From Trachythela sp. YZ-2020 (Eukaryota; Cnidaria; Anthozoa; Malacalcyonacea; Clavulariidae), in contig JADLSH010000388.1 of NCBI GenBank assembly GCA_016169945.1, positions 7,638,501-7,702,500 on the forward strand: a stretch of DNA of 64,000 bases, given 5' to 3'. The notes below the pieces were generated by a model. It was not told where the DNA came from. It saw only the letters and a list, made by a program, of their open reading frames with translations, and searched no databases. Below are positions 12,886 to 21,701 of this stretch, piece after piece (position 1 is the stretch's first letter; the number at the start of each line of letters is the position of its first letter). The translations under genes were made by a program, and so were the position numbers.

Positions 12886-12966
12886 GATGAAGAAACACCT
12901 CATAAAAAAACATGGAGCGAGAAGTCGAATAGTGAATCCTCAGAAGATGAAGAACTGCCTGCCAAG
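12886..12966 (+). CDS. Mini-exon of the tandem-exon gene, first block
   Basis: Bounded by TTTTAG at its 5' side and AAG|GTACTTTTGATTG at its 3' side. The 81 bases encode a 27-residue Ser/Glu/Lys-rich stretch containing SSEDEELPAK. The length is a multiple of three and the phase is 0, as in the later units at 15994-16310. The following intron shares its sequence (GGAGCCTTCCTATTA) with the introns of that array. The function of the parent protein is unknown. A low-complexity charged tail of this kind suggests a disordered region. Confidence 0.5.
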
Positions 12967-13024
12967 GTACTTTTGATTGTTTAAGGAGCCTTCCTATTAC
13001 GAAAATATTCTTAATTAAAATAAT

Positions 13025-15290
13025 GGTATGGCGTAAATGGATTAAATGGCTGTGCGCGTAATTTCATCGGTACTTGCAAGTGGAATACCTTGGAATCTAA
13101 AAACGTTTATCCCTAAGGTAGAATCTTTCGCGATAACCAGCCAGGTTGCTGAAATTTGTGAGTCGGGCAGCATTGGCATTTTATACGACTGTGTAAACCG
13201 CGTACCTTTAGCCTCCACGACCGTTTTGAATAGTGACGAATACCATTCTAAATATGCTCGCGGTTCCAAAGTAACCAATAACAGTTGCTGGAAATTGGAA
13301 GGAAGAAGAAAAAAACGGTATGCCGTAAAACAGGAACACGAAGTCATGCCAGATTTGTTGATGAAGCAGGATTCAGTAATTATGATGGGCCATCAAGGCT
13401 TTCCCCAGCTGTGAAGCGGCCTTACAGGATTAACGTCGTGGCTTTCATCTATGCAGCTGCATGTTTTGTTTCTCGCTATGCAGGCGGACTATGTAGATCT
13501 CAGAAATTTGAGTACAGGCATTGCAAAGGCCCGAAATTTGCATGATTTCGTAATGATCGCATCATATTTGAGAGTGAGGTCAAAGGAAATTCGTACTCTA
13601 CAGGTGTTTGTGGAGTCATAGCCAAATCAATTCGATGCAGATGTCATTGTTTTATTGTACTTTTACAGAACAGTCGACCACCGAATAATATTTTACATGA
13701 ACATTATTTAATTGAATAATTTTATTTTATTATAAGATTGTTGGTGAAATCTAGCAAACGACCAGGGGCCTTGGCAAATCTGACACTGGAGGACTTTTTG
13801 TATGCAGTGCTAGCTAGCGAGTAATTACAGTATTATCGCGGGATTAGAACCTGCTTTTTCCTTTTTGTATCTGCGAATGCAGATATAATGCTATCGCCTG
13901 TGTAATGTAATGTCAGTGTTAACTTGTAGCCAATCAGCGACAGCCTAGATTAAAATGACATAATTATAATGTCACTCTTTGATCTCTATGCACAACTGGA
14001 TTGATTATTTCAAGATGGCGGACTACAGAAGGGCGAGAATTGTAAACCTGACACGCCTGACAATAGCAAAACGGAAGAGTTGTCTCTACGAGTCCGCTAT
14101 GTTTGCAATGGAGCGCGAGCTTCAGATTTTGGAAGCGTTCCTCTTGTTCTTGCTGTAATGTATTATTAACTGTTCTGGCTAACTGCGGTTGAGAAAAGCC
14201 TTCCTTGTTATATGTCCTTATTTCCTTAATAATATCTTGTTTAATTCAACTACAATCATTACTATATGGGATTAAAGTAAAATCTGAAATGTTATTGTTT
14301 TATCGACGTTTGCATTACGATTTACCCAAACACACCCAAAAGTACCGTGAGAAATTGGATTAAATCTCTGAAAATCCCGACCGTGGCATGCTCAGCAAAG
14401 GAAAGAACGATTTTTCGAAGCGGTAATCTTTCCCTCGGTCGATCGTTCGGACTTATTTCCGGCAATGAAGCTCAGTTTTGGCTTTAACAGACGGAAGGCG
14501 GTCATTACGTAAATTATATTGTCACTACTAGATGGTAAAAGTTTAAAAAGGCGATTACTTGCATAATGTATCAGTTATTTTTGCACTATGGTTGATTGGA
14601 TCAGGATGGGACGACGATTATCGTGTAAACTTTTTATACTTATAAATGGGCTCCCCTTGAGGCCAGTAGACTTTGAAAGATAATGTAGCTGAGATTCTGC
14701 ATGTATATATGTATTAAAACAGGTGTATCTATGGAAAAAGCCAGTGTACCACAGAGCAACCAAGTGTATTAAAGCCAGGTGTGGATAATGATCTTCCATG
14801 ACAGTAGCTCTTTGGATCTACTATGTAACTCGACTGTCGGGCTTAAATGGCATATATGAAACAAGACAGATATGAACCAATATGTCGAGATATTCCGTAC
14901 CAAAGCCCCTACCATTGGCCTACGCACGTTTGTCTGGTTCAATACTGTTACTCACATAACCGGTACAAAGATTTTTATCAAATATTATTCCGATGAGTTA
15001 TCAAATTAGACTAATGGGTTAAGTTTAACAGTCTTAAAACTGTCCAAGCAATATGAACTGTGCTAATGGTATATGAACTGTGCTAATGGTATAGTAACTG
15101 TATACGCTTACCTATAATTTCTCTGTGGCTACCTATCATACTGTGTATGCTGGCCGGGTCACATTTGTCTCATTGTCTTACTGGTGAATCCTGTCGCAAA
15201 TGAAGAAAATGCTAACATTCAGCATAGCAACGTTTCTGTATGTATTGCGCTCTCGCACAAATTTTTTAAGGGGCATGTCGATACCACTAA
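13025..15290. other. Region between the two mini-exon blocks, no firm gene
   Basis: A plus-strand frame at 13046-13414 is open for 122 codons but shows no domain I recognise. Another short frame at about 13741-13823 contains KRPGALANLTLEDF. This resembles a motif I associate with tyrosine-recombinase-like proteins of animal transposons, but it is too short to call. The direct repeat TGAACTGTGCTAATGGTATA occurs twice at about 15056-15090. The rest is AT-rich and without features. Confidence 0.35.
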
Positions 15291-15291
15291 A

Positions 15292-15555
15292 CTATATACC
15301 ACTAAATGCTTTCAGGCGTACAAAAGTTAATGGATTGATACAGAGTTTGACTACTTTCAAGGAAAGTCCACAGCATTTGATATGGTACCATTGGTCACAG
15401 TCAGCACACTGAACCCATGAGATAATCTTACCCTTTGGTTTCATGCACTTTGTTGCTGAACAAGTGTCAATTTGGTTGGTCGTGGCACTTGTTTTGGAAG
15501 TTGCCAAATCTCTTTTAGTTGCTGGTTCACGACAGAGGGGTCTGTGGGTCCTCAT
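15292..15555 (-). CDS. PHD-like zinc finger fragment
   Basis: A minus-strand frame encodes CSATKC, then WVQCADCDQWYHIKCCGL. The spacing C-x2-C-x4-H-x2-C with a Trp before the His is the core of a PHD finger, a module that often reads histone tails. The last Cys pair expected for a full PHD finger is not in this frame, so it would have to come from another exon or has been lost. No start or splice sites could be fixed with confidence. Its upstream part (genomic 15478-15555) overlaps duplicated copy B. PHD modules occur both in host chromatin proteins and inside some animal DNA transposons, and the surroundings favour the second. Confidence 0.45.
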   Translation of the reverse strand: MRTHRPLCREPATKRDLATSKTSATTNQIDTCSATKCMKPKGKIISWVQCADCDQWYHIKCCGLSLKVVKLCINPLTFVRLKAFSGI

Positions 15556-15862
15556 CCAGCATTACATTTTTATAATGTTAATAGTTTTATGCACGTTTCT
15601 ATGCTCTATCCTGTAGGTTTAACGTCGAGAAACTATGGAAACGATGACTTTTGTTGAACGAACAGAACTGAAACTTTATTGCTTTATCGAAGCGTGCGAT
15701 AAGTTCTTTCCCGACTTCTCGAGGAGCACAGTAAGAACTTAGAAATCAACACGATATACGCGACCCTCGATGAAAGACGTGTGTTCAAAGACTCGAACCC
15801 AAAACTGAAATCTTCAGGTCTTCGGACTGATTTACGAGAACGATTTACAACGTTTGCTAAAC
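15478..15862. repeat. Segmental duplication, copy B
   Basis: Second copy of the block at 12350-12770, in the same orientation and about 3.1 kb downstream. It contains the same METMTFVER frame, but small indels break it early. It leads directly into the mini-exon array at 15.9-16.3 kb, as copy A leads into the exon at 12886. The duplicated unit was probably a 5' exon plus mini-exons. Confidence 0.8.
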
Positions 15863-16365
15863 GAAAGAGAGTGACGAAAGTGAGGCATCATCAGGGGACG
15901 ACGATGAACCATGGCAAGGTACTTTTGATTGTTTAAGGAGCCTTCCTATTATGAAAATATTCTGAATTAAAATAATCTGTTATATTTTTCTAGAAACGTC
16001 AAACAAAAAGGGAAGGAAAACAACCACTTCCAAAGGTACTGTTCATTGTTTATGGAGTCTTCCTATTCTGAAGACATTCTTAGGTTTAATTTAATCTGTT
16101 ATCTTTTTATAGAAAACGAAAGAGACTTCTCCAAGTGAGTCATCTTCGAGGGAAGACAATGATCTTCCAGTTGGCAAGGTACTTTTGATTGTTTATGCAG
16201 CCTTCCTATTATGAAAATATTCTGAATTAAAATAATCTGTTATATTTTTCTAGAACACGAAACGGACGGAGCTATTCTCATCTGATGAAGATGTCGTACC
16301 TCCTGCCAAGGTACTTTGATTGTTTAAGGAGCCTTCCTATTATGAAAATATTCCCCATTAAAAAA
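15863..16365 (+). repeat. Tandem array of mini-exons with near-identical introns
   Basis: Three clear mini-exons, 15994-16035 (42 bases), 16113-16178 (66) and 16254-16310 (57), are separated by introns of 75, 77 and 75 bases: 15919-15993, 16036-16112 and 16179-16253. Each intron begins GTACTTTTGATTG or a close variant, contains TTCCTATTATGAAAATATTC and ends TATTTTTCTAG or similar. All exons are phase 0 and multiples of three. They encode related Lys/Ser/Asp/Glu-rich peptides ending LPK, PVGK or PPAK. A more degenerate exon precedes 15918. The last intron (from 16311) loses similarity after about 55 bases. The unit has clearly been duplicated as exon plus intron. I cannot identify the protein. 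Confidence 0.7.
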
Positions 16366-16546
16366 TCATTTCATAATTTTCTGTATGAAGGTGGGGCATT
16401 TGAACGCTTAATGTCTTGTTTAGCGCAGGGCATTTGAACATATTTTTTGCGCAGGGGGCGGGGAATTTGAAAAGTAAAATTTTAAAAAGTTCAAATTGGG
16501 GCATGTTGAAGTTTCGAATTGATCGGTACATTATGTCACTAAACAC

Positions 16547-16813
16547 ATGGAAGGTGTGGACATTATTCTATCCCTTGAAAAGGAAGTATATTTCGTTCAA
16601 TGTACGGTTAGTGCGAGCCTGCTGTCCAGTAAAACATCGTTTTGGGAAACTGCACCCAAACATTGGAAATGCGTACTCCTTACTCCATATGATGCAGAAA
16701 AGGTTAAAAACATGATGCTCAACTCCAAGGCAGCACTGTCACGTCAATTCCAAGGTGGGAAATTCTACGTTTCAGACGCTTCAAATTGCTGTCAGCTGCT
16801 GAAATTGATTTGG
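16547..16813 (+). pseudogene. Unidentified ORF fragment cut by the Mutator-like element
   Basis: A plus-strand frame starts with an ATG at 16547 and is open up to the left terminal repeat of the Mutator-like element. Amino-acid composition is ordinary (for example FWETAPKHWKC and GGKFYVSDA) rather than low complexity, so it looks like a once-coding exon. No family recognised. A different open frame resumes right of the element (from about 19635), and both could belong to the virus-derived unit further right. No target-site duplication confirms that the two flanks were once contiguous. Confidence 0.4.
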
Positions 16814-19634
16814 TTAAGGTGGTTATTCCCCCCTTTCCTAGCCATTTTTTTAAAAAAAATAAAAAAATAGGTTTAAAGTGATTTAGGTACCTTGACTACT
16901 GTAGTTTGTGGCTACATAATTTATTTTAGGATATATGTTGTGTATCTTGCATAAAAAGGCCAAAATATGGGAAAGTATTGTAGTTTGCTCCCTAGCAACG
17001 CCTTAGCAACGCGATTTTAGAGCAAAATTGCATCAAAAAATGCCCGAAAATGCTTGGTTTTTCATTTCTCCTTTTGGTGTATGTTATTTAGAAGGTTTTT
17101 CTTTTGCTTTATCGTGATTGGTCCATTTGGGGAGCAGGGGGGGGAGACTAACTTATAGCAGAATATTGTATTGAAATTTCGTGAGTGGAAAAGTAAACAG
17201 TGTTGGTTCTCTTCAAAAATAGTCGTTGTACTCAAAATTTAAGTTCAGAAGTAAGTTTTCTCTTGTATAAAAGAAATTGTTTGTTATTCTGGCCATATAA
17301 ATGGGAAATGAACGTAACAGAACGCGAAAAAGGGCGAGTAAACCATCTTCAAAACAACCGAAGAAACCCAAGCTGGCTAAACATGGCGATCCTAGTGTTG
17401 ACGCATGTGGACCTTCTGGGGCTAAAATACGCGATCAGAGTGCAAGTTATAGCACTGATACGGAGAATGTCGACATTATGAAGCAAGGTACGATATTTAT
17501 GGACTTAGCACTCTTGTTTACTGTGTTTGAGAACATATTGAAATGCCCTGAATGTGGTGATAAAATGAATTCACATGTTGACTTCAAAAGAAAAAATGGT
17601 TTTTCCCATTACATTGTTTTGGAGTGTCAATCTTCTGAATGTGAGTGGAAGTATTGTTTTAACACTTCAATTAAAACAGGACAATCCTTTGAAATAAATG
17701 TCAGGGCAGTACTGGCATTCAGAGAAATTGGAAAAGGTCACAAGGCCATGACAACATTCACAAAAGTCATGAACATGCCTCCCCCGCCAACTCGACGAAA
17801 CTTCACAAAAATACAAAACAACAAGCTCTTGCCGACTGTGAAGCAACTAGCAAATGACAGCATGAACAATAATGCAATGGAAGTAAAAGAAATGTGTAGC
17901 AGTGATGAAGGAGAGTGTGGCATATCGCTTGATGGTACTTGGCAACGAAGAGGACATACATCCCACAATGGCGTCGTTACGGCTATATCTTTGGACACCA
18001 AAAAGTGTGTTGATGTTGAAATAATGTCTGATAAATGTAAGCAGTGTGAAAATTGGGAGAAAAGAACCAATGACCCAAAGTACGTTGAATGGAAGGCAAG
18101 TCACAATTGTAAAATAAACCATACAGGAAGTGCGGGCAGTATGGAAACGGCTGGTGCTCTCAGGATTTTTGAACGGTCGTTTGTTACCCGTGGCCTCAAA
18201 TACACAAGAATGTTGGGTGATGGTGACTCCTCAACATACAGTGCTATTGTTGATAGCCAACCTTATGGGGAGGATTGCATACCCAGCAAGCTAGAGTGCA
18301 TCGGTCATGTGCAAAAGCGTGTCGGAAGCCGGTTGCGCAAGTTGAAGAGCACATACAAAAGAACGAAACTTGATGATGGGAAAGGTGTTGGTGGCCGGGG
18401 AAGACTGACTGATGGCAAAATAGACATTTTGCAAAACTACTATGGTCTAGCAATAAGAGAAAATTTAGAAAGCACATCAGAAATGGCCAGAACAATAGAG
18501 GCTGTTTTGTATCATGTTGCATCAAATGATGAAAGCCCGCAACATCACCTCTGCCCTGATGGAAAAGACAGTTGGTGTGGGTACAAAACAGATCCAGAGT
18601 CGTACAAGCATAAAAATGGTATCCCCAAATGTATTGTGGATTTGGTGAAACCCATTTTGATGATTTGAGTAAACCTGAGCTATTGGAGAAGTGCACCCAT
18701 GGCTTGACACAAAACGTGAACGAATGCCTAAATGGCCTCATCTGGAATAGATGCCCCAAGACAACATATGTTGAACAACAAACTGTAGCCTTGGCTACCT
18801 ATTTATCTGTCCTGAAATTCAATGATGGTGATATCTCCTTTATTAAAATATTTCAGGATATGGATATAAAGCCAGGCGTCTTTACTTGTAAAGGTGCCCA
18901 AGAATGTGACACAAGCCGGATCGAGCTTTCAGCCAAGAAGACAACTGAGAAGGTCAAACAAAGGAGGAAAACACTCAGACACCTCAGAAAAAGTTATATA
19001 GACACAACTGAGGCCAATGAGGGTCTGACATATGAAGCAGGTAGCTTCTGATGCCTTCTAAGGTAAAAAAAATGAAACAAAACTTTAACTTGCATTTTCC
19101 CGATTTAGCAATTTTAGCAGCATTGGTAACTTTTGTGACATGATAATTTTTAGACTATTTTAGATATTGCATCTATACTTAGCATACTTATTCTACATAG
19201 TATTAGCTAGTGCCTGACATTCTCAGAAAGTCAAATTTGCTAATTGCGTATTAATTATATCATATTTATTGTCTAATTAGCCGTGAAATTTTGACAATTT
19301 CATATAAAACTTGCATTTCTCTTCAATTTTTTTTCTTGATGCTTTATCTAAAAAATAGACAATGTCAGGCACTAGCTCATGTCTTAAGCTTTTAAAAAAT
19401 ATGTAATGTGTCACAATAATATAAATCCTTCTTAAGATATCATGTTTCAAATAAAGCATATTTTTTGCTGATTCAGCAGTCGCCATCTTGGTTAATTAGC
19501 CTAATTAATGAGAATGTGAAAATTTTTTTTTACCAATTAGTTTTGACTCCCAGACACTTTCAAAATATGGTGATATTTAGTTCTTCTTGTGCAAATTTAA
19601 AAATTTTGATTGAAGGGGGGAATAACCACCTTAA
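16814..19634 (+). mobile_element. Mutator-like DNA transposon with 22-bp terminal inverted repeats
   Basis: The ends are perfect inverted repeats: TTAAGGTGGTTATTCCCCCC plus TT at 16814-16835, and the exact reverse complement at 19613-19634. Between them is one transposase-like gene on the plus strand (17301-19051). A 9-bp target duplication, expected for a Mutator-type insertion, is not evident: GATTTG occurs on both sides but at different spacing. The element is 2.8 kb. The identical ends suggest fairly recent movement, while the coding frameshift suggests it is no longer autonomous. Confidence 0.85.
17301..19051 (+). pseudogene. Mutator-like transposase with one frameshift
   Basis: The frame starts at 17301 (MGNERNRTRKRASK, a basic nuclear-type N-terminus) and runs to a stop at 18668. 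The rest of the protein continues in another frame to 19051. The break lies in a run of T's at about 18653-18657, where one base appears to be missing. Visible parts in order: a zinc-ribbon-like segment (CPECGDKM ... LECQSSECEW), then DDE-type catalytic blocks with SLDGTWQRRG and LGDGDSSTY, then in the second frame NVNECLNGLIWNRC, which carries the likely catalytic Glu. This layout matches the Mutator-like transposase family of aquatic invertebrates as I know it. It would cut and paste DNA through the flanking terminal repeats. A sequencing error in the T run would make the gene intact. Confidence 0.8.
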
Positions 19635-20370
19635 GGGCGATTTGACGAAGACCGCCATGCCCACAACCTTGTTCCTGGAGGCTCCTTCTTAGTCCAACAA
19701 CTAAATAACAAGTTCAAGCCACAACCAGTATTTGTAATATCTAATAATACAAGTTCAGATTGGCAACATGCATCTTTGTTTTACGTTATGGGGGTTTTCC
19801 AGGTCTTACGGTTTGTCTCCAGTATGTGTTGTTTATGGCTTGTTAAATGCATCTATTCTGAAAATGTGACGCCACCCCCAACATACCCACGGCGGTAACA
19901 TCACCATCAAACCACGCAACCCCAACCCTATTGAAGAGGTTAAGATATACAACCTAGAGTATCATTACCTTCGTGCCCTGCATGCCACCAGGCTTGTACC
20001 ACCAACACAAACCACCAGACAAGCACAATCTTTCCTGGTTACAATCGAGTATTTACTTGATAAACTTACCACATACGGTGACTCTATTGGAGGTCTTAGA
20101 GTGGAGACATGTGTTGTGGCAAAGACCATGGAACTGGCTATAGCGAGATACCAAGAAGCTGCCCCCCCACAAAGTTCTGGACTTTATCGCACCATCCACT
20201 CTACAAATAAGATCTATAACGGTGGAATCGTTTATGACAACATGTAGGAGATTGTACAACTTGGCTCACGATATACTTCGCCAAAGAGGGGCCATCACAC
20301 ACCATCACGAGCCAAGAATGCTACAAGACATGGCAATCTATAATTGTCATTGCATTCTTACTGTTTGTCT
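19635..20370 (+). pseudogene. Virus-like gene remnant upstream of the SF3 helicase part
   Basis: Plus-strand coding-like segments in shifting frames. One frame is open from 19635 through about 19800 (PGGSFLVQQLNNKF). A second runs from 19870 to a TAG at 20245-20247 and includes HGGNITIKPRNPNP and GGLRVETCVVAKTMELA. A third carries on from about 20249 to a GT-type splice donor (CTCAG|GTATGT) at about 20371. The frame change near 20244 looks like a single-base insertion. None of these segments has a domain I can name. They precede the helicase motif at 20.75 kb on the same strand and may be the N-terminal half of the same replication protein, but that is inference from position. Confidence 0.45.
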
Positions 20371-20686
20371 CAGGTATGTTCTTTTATGGCTTGCTAAATG
20401 TCTTTTTCATATTATTTTTAAAATCATGCAGTGTGATAATAATCGCCTTTCGCAAAAAACGAATTTTACATTTTCAATATACCAACAAGAACAAATCTTG
20501 AGCTGCATGCTACATGCATGGGTGTGTTTAATTTTTGGTTGTATTCATATAGCCAATACATTTCTTATTGCTTTAAACCCAATATTAAAATAGATATCCA
20601 TTGTTTAGAAAAATTGAGTGAAATAGAGCTTCAAAAAATTAAGTTATGACGTACGATTAAGCTGTGCAGTTTCGTTACTACAGTAG

Positions 20687-20831
20687 TTTATAATTAAGAA
20701 AGTGATGGAGATAATGCAAATGAGTACTAAGAAAATTAATACTTTGTTTTTTACTGGCCCAAGTAACGCAGGAAAGTCCTCTTTTGCTAACTCTATTATA
20801 GAGGGCTGGCTAAGTTGTGGTCAAGATATGT
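20687..20831 (+). pseudogene. Endogenous viral SF3 helicase fragment, Walker A part
   Basis: A short frame contains the P-loop GPSNAGKSSFAN, preceded by KKINTLFF. The GPxNxGKS form with a preceding hydrophobic strand is typical of superfamily 3 helicases, the replication ATPases of small DNA viruses such as parvoviruses and papillomaviruses. The frame runs into the left end of a hAT transposon at about 20832 and stops there. The other half of the helicase resumes right of the hAT at 24653. The segment expected to carry Walker B is absent on both sides, so this copy cannot be an active ATPase. A possible acceptor (CAGTAG) precedes the frame at about 20681-20686. Confidence 0.7.
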
Positions 20832-21350
20832 GGTTCGAATTAACGGCTCGTTATTCGTGAAACACGAGCCAACTTGTTAAAATCACGAACCGAATTTTGG
20901 AAAATTTGCTAAAATCACGAATCAATATTTGTTGAAGTAAGCTATTTTAATTGCTTGATATATGTCTAGTAAAGGTAAATAAATGATGTTATATTTGCGA
21001 TCCAAATGCACTGCAATTTCGCTAGTTATATCAATTTTTCATGCCATATTATTTACCGTGACTTTACAAGCTCGAATTACAAGTCGCACCTATTAAATCC
21101 ACCGAAGACATCGCTAAACACCCATATTTAATTATGTAACATATTGTGTGGTTTCCTGTTTGCGCTAAAGTTTCAAGCGAAACTTTATTTTTAGTTTTTA
21201 ATTCTTTTAGGAAATAGCCTCGCCTAGATTTATTCTTTTACGAAATACCTGAAGACTCGCTTAGATTTAATCTCCACGCCGCAAATATTATTTACTTTTT
21301 ATTTCCTTATCTTGGCAGCACACTTGACAGTTGACATGTACATATTTATA

Positions 21351-21627
21351 TTACGAAAGTCACCGAACTGTGGAATCGCATCAAAAATTCGTATATCGAC
21401 CACTCCCACAAACGTCTACGACCGCGCCTACATATTTTTGCATGTTTACAATTCTAATTTTAAACAGCCAATCGACGTTTAATTGTAATTGTTCCCAAGA
21501 ACCTGATTGGCTGTTCAAAATTAGAATTGTAAACATGCAAAACTATGTAGGTGCGGTCGTAGACATTTGTGGGAGTGGCCGATATACGAATTTTTTATGG
21601 GATTCCACAGTTCGGTGACTTTCGTAA
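21351..21627. repeat. 277-bp foldback MITE inside the hAT 5' region
   Basis: Two arms of about 125 bases are near-perfect inverted copies. The left begins TTACGAAAGTCACCGAACTG and the right ends CAGTTCGGTGACTTTCGTAA. The insertion is flanked by TA on both sides (21349-21350 and 21628-21629), as for Tc1/mariner-type elements. Non-coding. It lies upstream of the hAT transposase start. Confidence 0.85.
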
Positions 21628-21701
21628 TAGTTACCCTATTACATCACTTCGTGCTAAACGCAAACTTACGTCACTTACATTACATCGTGCTAAACGTAAA
21701 G

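Noticed and set aside
13046..13414. 122-codon frame between the mini-exon blocks
   Set aside because: Plausible composition, but no homology, no acceptor at its start and no continuing exon; kept only as part of a region note.
13741..13823. KRPGALANLTLEDF as a tyrosine-recombinase remnant
   Set aside because: Only about 27 codons; resemblance rests on memory of one motif without catalytic residues.
18244..18759. 171-codon frame antisense to the Mutator-like transposase
   Set aside because: Shadow of the transposase coding strand.
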